From JAAYJM01 sp964498585 (lineage in GTDB: Bacteria; Bacteroidota; Ignavibacteria; Kapaibacteriales; UBA2268), in the NCBI GenBank assembly GCA_964498585.1, contig CAZCHH010000032.1, positions 1 through 41,885 on the forward strand: 41,885 nucleotides of DNA, read 5' to 3'. Below are positions 23,707-31,545 of the stretch, one piece after another; position 1 is the first letter of the stretch; every line of letters begins with the position of its first letter. Under the pieces are notes generated by a model. It made no database searches. It was not told the origin of the DNA and saw nothing but the letters and a program-made list of their open reading frames with translations. The position numbers were made by a program, and so were the translations under genes.

Positions 23707-24072
23707 ATGAAAGAGAATGTGATAAAACAGAAAAGTTTTGAATTTGCAATACGAATAGTAAAATTGTATCAGTATTTACAAAATGAAAAAAAAGAGTATG
23801 TTTTATCTAAACAACTTCTTAGAAGTGGTACTTCAGTTGGTGCAATGGTAAGAGAAGCAGAATATTCTGAAAGTAAATTAGATTTTATACATAAATTGGC
23901 TATTGCTCAAAAAGAAATCAATGAATCATTATATTGGATTGAATTGTTAAAAGGCACAAATTATTTAAATGAAAAAGAATTTATAAGTATAAACGATGAT
24001 GCAGTTGAAATAATAAAAATGATAACAAGTATTATTAAATCAACAAAAATTACTTTAAAAACAAACAATTAA
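23707..24072 (+). CDS. S23/IVP-family four-helix-bundle protein
   Basis: A 121-residue all-helical protein of the 23S rRNA intervening-sequence (S23/IVP, TIGR02436) family. The family signature is visible as KSFEFAIRIVKLY (about 9-21), LSKQLLRSGTSVGAMVREAEYSES (about 37-60), then a helix KLDFIHKLAIAQKEINESLYWIELL. The fold is that of Avd, the accessory RNA-binding protein of diversity-generating retroelements. Family members were first found inside 23S rRNA genes; their function is unknown. Here the gene sits inside the ATP synthase operon between atpE and atpF and is bracketed by TTAATAA arrays; its stop TAA is the start of the downstream array. It has no Shine-Dalgarno site. No reverse transcriptase gene is in the window. 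Confidence 0.88.
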   Translation: MKENVIKQKSFEFAIRIVKLYQYLQNEKKEYVLSKQLLRSGTSVGAMVREAEYSESKLDFIHKLAIAQKEINESLYWIELLKGTNYLNEKEFISINDDAVEIIKMITSIIKSTKITLKTNN

Positions 24073-24103
24073 TAATTAATAATTAATAATTAATAATTAA
24101 TAA
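24069..24103. repeat. Right TTAATAA heptamer array flanking the S23 gene
   Basis: Five exact TTAATAA units. The first contains the stop codon of the S23-family gene, and the last ends six bases before the AAGGA ribosome site of atpF. The unit is the same as in the left array, so the gene lies between direct repeats. Confidence 0.95.
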
Positions 24104-24119
24104 TTATAAAAGGATTTTT

Positions 24120-24614
24120 ATGGATAGCTTACTGAGTGTAAATCCGGGACTAATAATCTGGACAATAATAAACTTCTTAATATTTCTTTTTATCATTATA
24201 AAATTTGGTTCAAAACCAATAATGAATGGTTTAAAGGCAAGAGAAGAGCGTATTAATTCTGCAATAGAAACCGCAGAAAAAACAAAATTTGAGGCAGAAA
24301 AGCTGTTTCTGGAATCTGAAAAACGCATTAATTCTGCTAAAGATGAAATGTCTCAAATTGTTGCAAAAGGCAGACAAAGTGCAGAAGAGATTATAAAGAA
24401 AGCAGCCGAAGAAGCAGATAGTATGAAACGCACTAAACTTGATGATGCAATAAGAGAAATAGAAAAGAGTAAGAATATAGCATTAGGAGAACTTCGTAAA
24501 GAAGTTGCACAAATGGCTGTAGATGCTGCCGAAAAAATCATTGACGCTAATCTTGACAAGGAAAAGCATTATCAGTTAGTGGAAAAATATATTGAAAAAT
24601 TACCTAAGAATTAA
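24120..24614 (+). CDS. atpF: ATP synthase F0 subunit b
   Basis: The peripheral stalk subunit. One N-terminal membrane helix (about 9-28, LIIWTIINFLIFLFIIIKFG) is followed by a long charged coiled coil (about 40-145) with many Glu, Lys and Ala, ending AAEKIIDANLDKEKHYQLVEKY. The 164-residue length is typical. AAGGA precedes the ATG by five bases. The gene is 767 bp from atpE, an unusually long gap that holds the S23 cassette. Confidence 0.95.
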   Translation: MDSLLSVNPGLIIWTIINFLIFLFIIIKFGSKPIMNGLKAREERINSAIETAEKTKFEAEKLFLESEKRINSAKDEMSQIVAKGRQSAEEIIKKAAEEADSMKRTKLDDAIREIEKSKNIALGELRKEVAQMAVDAAEKIIDANLDKEKHYQLVEKYIEKLPKN

Positions 24615-24616
24615 AT

Positions 24617-25165
24617 ATGTTAGAACAGAAAGTTTCATATAGATATGCCCGTGCATTGCTTGATACTGCAAGTAAAGAAGGAATTGCTGAAACAGTATAT
24701 AATGATATTAAAAGAGTACGCGCTACTCTTAATTTATCAAAAGACCTGCGTTCAATGACTGCAAGTCCTATATTTCAACTATGGAAAAAAAAGAGAATAT
24801 TTAAGGCAATTTTTTCTGAAATTAAAATATCAGAATTAACCCTGAATTTCCTTATTCTACTATTAGAAAAACGAAGAGGTGAGCTTATTCCAAGTATTGT
24901 AAGGCAGTATGAAATGCAATATAATTTGCTTATTAATCTGCTCGAAGTTGATATTATTTCTGCGATTGAACTTACAGAAGATATAAAGAAGAAAGTAATT
25001 GAAAAATTATCTATTTCGACCCAAATGACGATTTTGCCTACATATAAAATTGATACAAATATCAAAGGTGGCTTGCTTGTCAGGATTGATGACTGGGTTT
25101 TTGATGCAACAATAAAACGTCAACTTGAAACATTATTTAAAAAACTTACAGAAGGTATTGATTAA
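24617..25165 (+). CDS. atpH: ATP synthase F1 subunit delta
   Basis: Connects the b-dimer to the alpha3-beta3 head. The N-terminal helical domain opens SYRYARALLDTASKEG (about 6-21) as in the OSCP/delta family, and the C-terminal part has the signature NIKGGLLVRIDDWVFDATIKRQLETL (about 148-173). Length 182. It starts two bases after the atpF stop without its own ribosome site. Confidence 0.94.
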   Translation: MLEQKVSYRYARALLDTASKEGIAETVYNDIKRVRATLNLSKDLRSMTASPIFQLWKKKRIFKAIFSEIKISELTLNFLILLLEKRRGELIPSIVRQYEMQYNLLINLLEVDIISAIELTEDIKKKVIEKLSISTQMTILPTYKIDTNIKGGLLVRIDDWVFDATIKRQLETLFKKLTEGID

Positions 25166-25189
25166 AAATAAATAAATGAAGGAAAATTT

Positions 25190-26749
25190 ATGATAGAAGT
25201 AAGACCAGAAGAGATTTCTGCTATTCTTCGACGACAATTATCCGGCTTCGAAAAAGAAGCGGACATTTATGAAGTTGGGACTGTCTTGCAAGTTGGAGAT
25301 GGAGTAGCTCGTGTCTATGGTTTGACAAAAGTAATGGCATCTGAACTTGTGGAATTTCCAAATGACGTTTTCGGAATGGTGCTTAATCTTGAGGAAGATA
25401 ACGTTGGAATTATGCTTTTTGGTGATGAGCGACTTGTAAAAGAAGGCGATACTGTTAGACGCACCGGCAAAATTGCTTACGTTCCAGTAGGGACAGAGCT
25501 ACTAGGAAGAGTTGTTAATCCGCTCGGCATTCCTATTGATGCTAAAGGAGAAGTGCATACTACTCAAACATTACCAATTGAACGAAAAGCACCCGGTGTT
25601 ATTTTCCGTCAACCTGTAAAAGAACCATTGCAAACCGGCTTAAAAGTAATTGATGCTCTTATTCCAATTGGCAGAGGACAACGCGAACTTATTATCGGCG
25701 ACAGACAAACAGGAAAAACTGCTATTGCTCTTGATACGATTATAAATCAAAAATATACTCATTCCGAAGATGCAAAGAAAAAAGGCATTAAGCCGGTATA
25801 TTGCATCTACGTTGCTGTTGGACAAAAAGGTTCTACCGTTGCTAACGTTGTTTCTTATTTAGAACAATTTGGTGCAATGGAATATACTATTATTGTAGCT
25901 GCAAATGCTTCAGACCCTGCACCACTGCAATTTATAGCCCCTTTCAGCGGTTGCTCTATGGGCGAATATTTCCGCGATAACGGTATGCACTCCCTTGTGA
26001 TTTATGATGATTTATCCAAACAGGCAGCTGCATATCGTCAGGTATCTTTGCTTTTGAGACGTCCTCCCGGACGCGAGGCGTATCCCGGCGATATTTTCTA
26101 TCTTCATAGCCGTTTGTTAGAAAGAGCAGCAAAATTTTCTGACGCAATGAAAGGTGGTTCCTTAACTGCATTGCCGGTAATCGAAACTCAGGCAGGAGAT
26201 GTTGCCGCTTATATCCCTACAAACGTAATTTCTATTACAGATGGTCAGATTTATTTAGAGCCAAACCTCTTTAACTCTGGTATTCGTCCAGCTCTTAACG
26301 TTGGTATTTCTGTTTCCCGTGTCGGTGGAAATGCACAAATCAAGGCAATGAAGAAAGTTGCCGGACCTTTGAAGCTTGATTTAGCTCAATATCGTGAACT
26401 CGAAGCGTTTGCTAAATTCGGCTCCGATTTGGATAAAGCAACTCAGCAGCAATTAAGACGCGGAGCAAGATTAACTGAAATTTTGAAGCAAAAGCAATTT
26501 GTTCCTATGCCGGTAGAAAAGCAAGTCATTTTGATTTGGACTGCTACAAATGGTTACCTTGATGAACTGCCGATTGAAGTGCTTGATAAATTTGAAAAAG
26601 AGTTGTTCCCTGAAATTGAAAATAAATACCCGGATTTATTCGAAGATATTTCTGTTAAAAAAGAATTAACTCCGGAGATAGTATCAACTTTGAAAATTGC
26701 TTTAGATGGTTTTATTGTTAAATTTAAAGAAAAGAACGACATAAAATGA
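25190..26749 (+). CDS. atpA: ATP synthase F1 subunit alpha
   Basis: The non-catalytic nucleotide-binding subunit of the F1 head. The P-loop GDRQTGKT is at 170-177, Walker B LVIYDDLSK at 269-277, the alpha-subunit stretch DIFYLHSRLLERAAK at 301-315 and the arginine finger R377 in GISVSRVGG. Length 519 is usual. AAGGA precedes the ATG. The stop overlaps the hldD start (ATGA). Confidence 0.98.
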   Translation: MIEVRPEEISAILRRQLSGFEKEADIYEVGTVLQVGDGVARVYGLTKVMASELVEFPNDVFGMVLNLEEDNVGIMLFGDERLVKEGDTVRRTGKIAYVPVGTELLGRVVNPLGIPIDAKGEVHTTQTLPIERKAPGVIFRQPVKEPLQTGLKVIDALIPIGRGQRELIIGDRQTGKTAIALDTIINQKYTHSEDAKKKGIKPVYCIYVAVGQKGSTVANVVSYLEQFGAMEYTIIVAANASDPAPLQFIAPFSGCSMGEYFRDNGMHSLVIYDDLSKQAAAYRQVSLLLRRPPGREAYPGDIFYLHSRLLERAAKFSDAMKGGSLTALPVIETQAGDVAAYIPTNVISITDGQIYLEPNLFNSGIRPALNVGISVSRVGGNAQIKAMKKVAGPLKLDLAQYRELEAFAKFGSDLDKATQQQLRRGARLTEILKQKQFVPMPVEKQVILIWTATNGYLDELPIEVLDKFEKELFPEIENKYPDLFEDISVKKELTPEIVSTLKIALDGFIVKFKEKNDIK

Positions 26750-27711
26750 TTATTGTAACTGGCGGTGCTGGATTTATTGGTTCTTGTTTCGTAAAGAAAC
26801 TGAACGACGAAGGAATAAAAGATATAGTTATTGTTGACCATCTCGGAAACAGCGAAAAGTGGAAAAACCTTGTCAATAGAAAGTATTTTGATTATATAGA
26901 TAAGCACGTTTTTATTGAACTTCTTGAGGCAGAGCGTTTAGATGATTTGCCAATAGAAGCAATTTTTCATTTTGGTGCCTGCTCAGTAACTACTGAAACA
27001 GATGCTGACTATATGATGGACAATAACTTTCAATATTCCAAGACTTTAGCAATGTATTCAACTGAGCATAATATTAGATTTATTTATGCAAGCAGCGCCG
27101 CAACTTATGGTTCTGGTGAAAATGGGTATAGCGATTCTGTCGTTCAAAACTATATTCCACTGAATGTATATGGTTATTCAAAGCAGGTATTTGACGAATG
27201 GGCAGAAAAAAATGATTTGTTTAAGCAGTTCATTGGTTTAAAATTCTTTAATGTTTTCGGGCCAAACGAATACCATAAAGGAAATATGGCGAGTATGGTT
27301 TTCAAATCATACAATCAAATAAAGAATACCGGCAAAGTTAAGCTGTTTAAATCGAACAGCCCTGATTTTAAAGACGGCGAGCAAATGCGCGATTTTGTTT
27401 ATGTGAAAGATGTAATAGATATTATTTGGGAATTATATCAAAAGAAAATTTGCGGTTTATTTAATCTTGGAACAGGGAAAGCCCGCTCATGGAACGATTT
27501 AGTAAAGGCAGTATTTACAGCAATGGAATTAGAACCGAAAATCGAATATGTGGATATGCCGGAAGAATTAAAAGAACAATATCAGAACTTCACTGAAGCT
27601 GATATGAAAAAATTAACAAAAACAAAATTAAATATAAAATTCAATACATTAGAAGATAACATAAGAGATTATGTTACGAATCATCTGCAAAAGAGATGGA
27701 AAAATTATTAG
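26746..27711 (+). CDS. hldD: ADP-L-glycero-D-manno-heptose 6-epimerase
   Basis: Last step in making the heptose used in the lipopolysaccharide inner core. An NAD(P)-binding SDR fold: TGGAGFIGS at 5-13, the HldD-type segment FHFGACSVTTET (75-86), and the active-site YGYSK with Y142 and K146. FFNVFGPNEYHKGNMASM (about 173-190) is the substrate segment of HldD. The 321-residue length fits. It overlaps atpA by four bases and is followed by atpG after 25 bases, so a lipopolysaccharide gene is embedded in the ATP synthase operon. Confidence 0.92.
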   Translation: MIIVTGGAGFIGSCFVKKLNDEGIKDIVIVDHLGNSEKWKNLVNRKYFDYIDKHVFIELLEAERLDDLPIEAIFHFGACSVTTETDADYMMDNNFQYSKTLAMYSTEHNIRFIYASSAATYGSGENGYSDSVVQNYIPLNVYGYSKQVFDEWAEKNDLFKQFIGLKFFNVFGPNEYHKGNMASMVFKSYNQIKNTGKVKLFKSNSPDFKDGEQMRDFVYVKDVIDIIWELYQKKICGLFNLGTGKARSWNDLVKAVFTAMELEPKIEYVDMPEELKEQYQNFTEADMKKLTKTKLNIKFNTLEDNIRDYVTNHLQKRWKNY

Positions 27712-27736
27712 GGATTTAATTTTTAGGAGGGTATAA

Positions 27737-28633
27737 ATGCCAACACCTCGCGATATTCGAAGAAGGATAGCAGCAGTAAAAAATAATGCAAAAATCACAC
27801 AAGCGATGAGAATGGTCGCTGCATCAAAACTAAGAAGGGCACAGGAAAAAATTTGGTCCAACCGGCCATACTCGGAAAAACTTGAACTCGTTCTTAGCAA
27901 TCTGATTCATTCTGTAGGCGAAGATTACAGCAGTCCGTTAATTCACACACACAACGAAATTAAAAATATTGCTGCAATTGTGGTCGCTTCAGACAAGGGC
28001 TTATGTGGTAGCTTCAATTCGAACATCTTAAGATTTGCTCATAATTACATTAAAGAGGAAATTATTAGCAAATATCCAAATGCTAATGTTATTCTTATTA
28101 CTGTTGGAAAAAAATCTTTCTCCTATTTTAATAAAACTAATATATTTATACTGAAAAATTATTCCGGTATCTTTCAAAAATTGGAATTTTCTACTGCTAA
28201 AGATATTACATCTTTAGTAACAGAGAAATATATTAACGGTGAATTTGACAAAGTGATGATTTTCTTTAATGAATTTAAAAATCTGCTTACCCAGGTTCCC
28301 AGAATGAAAAATCTTTTGCCGATTGAACCGGTGAAAGCTATTGCTGAAAAAGCTAATTCAAAAATAAATTTAAATTACATTTTTGAACCTAATAAAGAAT
28401 TAATTTTAGATAATCTTTTACCGCTTCAGTTAGATATTCAAACCTGGAGTGCTTTGTTAGAATCCAACGCTGCCCAGCAAGCTGCTCAGATGATGGCTAT
28501 GGAAAACGCTACAAATAATGCAAACGACTTAATTAAATACCTGGAATTAGCTTATAACAAAGTCCGCCAGGCATCTATTACTAAGGAAATGCTTGAAATT
28601 GTCAGTGGTGCCGAAGCAATGAAGAAATCGTAA
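27737..28633 (+). CDS. atpG: ATP synthase F1 subunit gamma
   Basis: The rotating central stalk. Both conserved ends are present: the N-terminal helix DIRRRIAAVKNNAKITQAMR (4-23) followed by MVAASKLRRAQ, and the C-terminal helix ending ITKEMLEIVSGAEAM. The middle has the conserved SDKGLCGSFN near residue 88. Length 298. A strong AGGAGG lies eight bases before the ATG. It is the last gene of the operon; atpD and atpC are not in the window. Confidence 0.96.
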   Translation: MPTPRDIRRRIAAVKNNAKITQAMRMVAASKLRRAQEKIWSNRPYSEKLELVLSNLIHSVGEDYSSPLIHTHNEIKNIAAIVVASDKGLCGSFNSNILRFAHNYIKEEIISKYPNANVILITVGKKSFSYFNKTNIFILKNYSGIFQKLEFSTAKDITSLVTEKYINGEFDKVMIFFNEFKNLLTQVPRMKNLLPIEPVKAIAEKANSKINLNYIFEPNKELILDNLLPLQLDIQTWSALLESNAAQQAAQMMAMENATNNANDLIKYLELAYNKVRQASITKEMLEIVSGAEAMKKS

Positions 28634-28642
28634 TTCTATAAT

Positions 28643-28672
28643 AAAAAAAAGGAGCTAATTTCTCCTTTTTTG
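28643..28672 (+). terminator. Rho-independent terminator of the atp operon
   Basis: A-rich stem AAAAAAGGAG pairs with CTCCTTTTTT around loop CTAATTT and ends in a T run. It begins 10 bases after the atpG stop. Confidence 0.85.
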
Positions 28673-29088
28673 TATTTATTCTAAGGGAAGTGCTTATATT
28701 TTAATGTAGATGACATAAGTATAAACTTTTGCAAAGTTAAGAAACTCGTGCAAAAGTATTTATTCTTTTACTTTGCGAAAGTTTCTTAACTTTCGTAAAG
28801 AAAAAGTAAAATTGTAATTTCGAATCCCCTTGTGAAGCAAATGCTTTATTATAATGGAGATGACATCACTTAACACAGTCATTCTGAACGAAGTGAAGAA
28901 TCCAGAAAAATACCTTTAAACCACAATTCTCTGGATTCTTCACTTCGTTCAGAATGACCGACAAATAACGATGTCATTGGTAACGAAGTGAGGAATCTCA
29001 CAACTACTTGTTATCACATAGCTTGAGATTCCTCGCTCACGGTATCGGAGATTATACTTATATTGTTAATCTTGGATAAGTTTAAAAA
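28673..29088. repeat. Intergenic region with several inverted repeats
   Basis: No gene is seen. A CTTTTGCAAAG-TTAAGAAAC unit at 28726-28745 faces GTTTCTTAA-CTTTCGTAAAG at 28781-28800. A perfect 28-bp inverted repeat has arms 28878-28905 and 28931-28958, of the GTCATTCTGA family. A related, weaker pair (cgaagtgaggaatctca...tgagattcctcgctc) spans 28983-29039. A copy of the CTTTATT-GGAGATGACAT motif lies at about 28826-28875. Confidence 0.85.
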
Positions 29089-29799
29089 CTACTTCTTTAA
29101 AATAGTATCCAAAACTTTTTGCTTATCTAATTTTTTAGTGCAGAAGAACCAATCGTAGCAATGAACGTCCTCATCTTTTGATTCCATTCTTTCTTTAGCA
29201 ACGCCGCAAGAGCCGGCAGTTGGAACAATTACGTCATCGCCGGGATGCCAGTCTGCGGGAGTAGCCACTGAAAATGCATCTGCAGTCTGAAGTGCGATTA
29301 AAGCACGATATAGTTCATTGAAGTTGCGTCCCAAGCTAAGTGGATAATAAATAATAGCTCTTATAATACCTTTGGGGTCAATAAAGAATACGGCTCTGAC
29401 TGCTTTTGTGTCGCTTTCGCCGGGCTGAATCATACCATATTTTTTTCCGACTTCCATTGTTATGTCTTCAATCAAAGGAAATGTTACTTCAATATTTTTC
29501 ATTCCTTTATATTCAATTTTTTCTTTAATAGTGCGGAGCCATGCGATATGGCTGTAAAGTCCGTCAACGGAAAGTCCAACGAGTTTGCAGTTTGCTTCGT
29601 TGAATTGTTTTTCCATATTTGCAAAAGTCATAAATTCAGAAGTGCAAACGGGTGTGAAATCGGCTGGATGGCTGAATAAAATCACCCAACTTCCTTTATA
29701 ATCTTCTGGGAAATTGATTGTCCCCTGTGTTGTTACAGCAGTGAATGCTGGTGCTGGTTCATTAATTCTCGGCATTGAGAATACTTCCTGGTTTTCCAT
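29089..29799 (-). CDS. Peroxiredoxin (Prx6/archaeal TPx type)
   Basis: Reduces hydrogen peroxide and organic peroxides. The peroxidatic cysteine is C52 in PADFTPVCTSEF. The C-terminal extension of about 70 residues carries C198, C214 and C220; the HCYDWFFC pair matches the resolving cysteines of Aeropyrum/Thermoplasma-type enzymes. The 236-residue length fits that class. AAGGT precedes the ATG. It lies 33 bases after a Fur/PerR-type regulator on the same strand, so the two form a peroxide-response operon. Confidence 0.93.
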   Translation of the reverse strand: MENQEVFSMPRINEPAPAFTAVTTQGTINFPEDYKGSWVILFSHPADFTPVCTSEFMTFANMEKQFNEANCKLVGLSVDGLYSHIAWLRTIKEKIEYKGMKNIEVTFPLIEDITMEVGKKYGMIQPGESDTKAVRAVFFIDPKGIIRAIIYYPLSLGRNFNELYRALIALQTADAFSVATPADWHPGDDVIVPTAGSCGVAKERMESKDEDVHCYDWFFCTKKLDKQKVLDTILKK

Positions 29800-29832
29800 A
29801 GTTTTACCTTTATATATTTGTGAAAAAATTAT

Positions 29833-30252
29833 TTAAATATTCTTAAATTCACCTATAATTTGAAGTTTTATATCTTTTATTTCAAAATTATTAATTTTCT
29901 TTTTTTTGAAATATTTTTCTAAAAGGGAGTCTAACTCGCTATCGTAATAATCCTGGATTTTATTGCACTGAAGACAATAAATGTGATGGTGCTTGTCTAG
30001 GATCGAATCGTATCTCATAACATCTTCATCAGTTTTTACTCTTTTAATTATACCTTTATTTACGTATAGTTCCAATATTTTGTAGACCGTTGCCGTAGGA
30101 ACATCATCACTTATACTTTTGATATATTCAAGAATTTGCTCTGCTGTTGGATGATTTTTCAAACTATACATCGCATCTAGAATTAAAATTCGCTGTGGAG
30201 TTACTTTTAACTCGTGTTCTTTTAAAATCTCTTTGATTTCTTCTCTATTCAT
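29833..30252 (-). CDS. Fur/PerR-family metalloregulator
   Basis: A 139-residue regulator with the winged-helix motif VTPQRILILDAMYS (about 17-30) and TATVYKILELYVNKGII (about 53-69), followed by the metal site DKHHHIYCLQCNKIQDY (about 86-102). Only one CxxC is present; the second, C-terminal CxxC of zinc-bound Fur is missing. Encoded just before a peroxiredoxin, so a PerR-like peroxide sensor is the likeliest role; Fur or Zur cannot be excluded. Confidence 0.88.
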   Translation of the reverse strand: MNREEIKEILKEHELKVTPQRILILDAMYSLKNHPTAEQILEYIKSISDDVPTATVYKILELYVNKGIIKRVKTDEDVMRYDSILDKHHHIYCLQCNKIQDYYDSELDSLLEKYFKKKKINNFEIKDIKLQIIGEFKNI

Positions 30253-30256
30253 AATA

Positions 30257-30272
30257 ATTATTAAACAATAAT
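30257..30272. promoter_or_regulatory. Candidate Fur/PerR operator
   Basis: ATTATT-AAAC-AATAAT is a perfect 6-bp inverted repeat five bases upstream of the regulator's start, in a run of ATAATAAT-like sequence. It resembles the AT-rich PerR/Fur box and suggests autoregulation. In sequence this AT-rich, chance is a real alternative. Confidence 0.3.
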
Positions 30273-30631
30273 AATTCTCATTTAATAATAATTAAGTCGT
30301 ATGAATAATTATATTATTGTAAAAATTTTAAAAATTATTGAACTCCTTCTCAAGTTGAACTTGGGAAGGAAGATTTCTTTTCTAGCTGTACTTTACATTT
30401 TTTAAGAATTAAGAGTTTAAGCATAGCTTTTGTGAATTACATTCCCAAGTGCAACTTGGGAATGAGTGATAAAGAATTTCCTTTTTTATTTATGAATAAT
30501 ATAGGTTAATTATTTGTCAATAAAATTGAATATTTTTATTATATTTGAATTTGATTAAAGAAAATTTATGAACTTAAGATTTAAATAAAATAAATTTATT
30601 AATGTTTTGTCATTAATATATTGTAAATATT
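30273..30631. repeat. Intergenic region with two CAAGT/ACTTG palindromes
   Basis: No gene is seen. Palindromes at 30345-30369 (CCTTCTCAAGTT-GAACTTGGGAAGG type) and 30440-30464 (CATTCCCAAGT-GC-AACTTGGGAATG). A third member lies at 32641-32665. Confidence 0.75.
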
Positions 30632-30817
30632 ATGAAATTTTCTGAATTAGTTCGGCTTTTAGAAAGAAATGGATTTTATCTGATAAAAGAAAAAGGTTCA
30701 ATAAGGTATTATTTGAAAGAAGGATGTCCGAATCTGATTAGGATAGATTTTCATGGTTCAAAGGAAATTCCCAAAGGAACATGTGAATCAATTTTAAAAG
30801 CAGCGGGTTTAAAATAA
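30632..30817 (+). CDS. hicA: HicA-type toxin (mRNA interferase)
   Basis: A 61-residue double-stranded-RNA-binding-like protein of the HicA family. The N-terminus KFSELVRLLERNGFYLIKEKGS is the family pattern, and the catalytic His is H41 in FHGSKEIPKGT, followed by SILKAAGL. HicA cleaves mRNA when free. The hicB gene starts 11 bases after its stop. No ribosome site is visible before its ATG, while hicB has one, consistent with more antitoxin than toxin. Confidence 0.9.
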   Translation: MKFSELVRLLERNGFYLIKEKGSIRYYLKEGCPNLIRIDFHGSKEIPKGTCESILKAAGLK

Positions 30818-30828
30818 ATGGAGTTATT

Positions 30829-31074
30829 ATGTTAGATTTACAATATTCACTAGTTATAGAAGCAACAGAAGAATCTGATTTCTTTGGATTTTATTCTCCT
30901 GATATAATTGGTTTTTCTGGAGTGGGTAATTCAATTGAAGATTGCATCTATAAAGCAAAGTACGGTATGAAAGAACATATTGAATTATTAAAGCTAACAA
31001 AACTTCCTATTCCACCTGCTAACGCTAATCCAGAAATTATTATAAGAAATCAATCATTACAAATTTCTGCTTAA
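30829..31074 (+). CDS. hicB: HicB-type antitoxin
   Basis: An 81-residue HicB domain: LDLQYSLVIEATEESDFFGFYSPDIIGFSGVGNSIEDCIYKA is the degraded RNase-H-like fold that masks HicA. It ends after about 80 residues with no C-terminal DNA-binding domain of recognisable HTH type, so autoregulation may be weak or act through the short tail. GGAG lies before the ATG. Confidence 0.88.
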   Translation: MLDLQYSLVIEATEESDFFGFYSPDIIGFSGVGNSIEDCIYKAKYGMKEHIELLKLTKLPIPPANANPEIIIRNQSLQISA

Positions 31075-31466
31075 AACGAATTTATAAATTTTTATTTTTC
31101 TTTCATACTGAACTACCATTGTATTAATTCGTTAAAAGATTTATTATATTTTGTCATTTCGACCCCCAAGATAAAGGAAGACCTTTATTTAAATGGAGAT
31201 GACATCACTAAAAGTGTCATTCTGACGTATGTCAGAATCCATCTTAAGAAAGCAAGTGAGCTTGCTCACTTGTCACATTTGGGCAAGCCCAAATGCTTCT
31301 TTGTAATATCTAATAAGAATAGCAACTGCACAATTATAAGATGGATTCTGGCATACGCCAGAATGACAAACTACGATGTCATAGGAAACCCCCTGATAAA
31401 AGAAATACTTTATTTAAATAGAGATGAAATAAAGTTTAGATAGATTAGAAAGATTTTATTTTTTTA

Positions 31467-31498
31467 TTTGGATTGTATTTGTTTTCTTTATAATTTTG
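31467..31498 (+). promoter_or_regulatory. Candidate FCB-type promoter of tetR
   Basis: TTTG at 31467-31470 and TAATTTTG at 31491-31498 are 20 bases apart, matching the TTTG-N19-23-TAnnTTTG promoter of Bacteroidota-type sigma factors. The start point would be near 31505, just before the operator-like motif at 31513-31526. Confidence 0.45.
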
Positions 31499-31512
31499 TA
31501 GAATGAAAAACG

Positions 31513-31526
31513 ATATTAGTCGAATA
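31513..31526 (-). promoter_or_regulatory. Candidate TetR operator, copy 1
   Basis: On the minus strand it reads TATTCGACTAATAT, 19 bases before the tetR ATG. The same 14-base motif, with one or two changes, occurs after tetR and before the efflux operon. Confidence 0.55.
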
Positions 31527-31545
31527 ACATAAATAAACAAATAAA

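Larger units (their letters stand above)
31075..31545. repeat. Intergenic region with a 152-bp composite inverted repeat
   Basis: No gene is seen. The inverted repeat 31216-31367 has outer arms of about 31 bases; each arm itself is a hairpin (ATTCTGAC-GTAT-GTCAGAAT at 31219-31238 and ATTCTGGC-ATAC-GCCAGAAT at 31345-31364). Inside are two more hairpins, CAAGTGAG-CTTG-CTCACTTG near 31253-31272 and CATTTGGGC-AA-GCCCAAATG near 31276-31295. Copies of the ATAAAGGAAGACCTTTATT motif lie at about 31157-31210 and 31387-31425. Confidence 0.85.

Noticed and set aside
23707..24072. Part of a diversity-generating retroelement (Avd)
   Set aside because: The protein shares the fold family, but there is no reverse transcriptase, template repeat or variable-repeat target gene in the window, so a DGR cannot be claimed.
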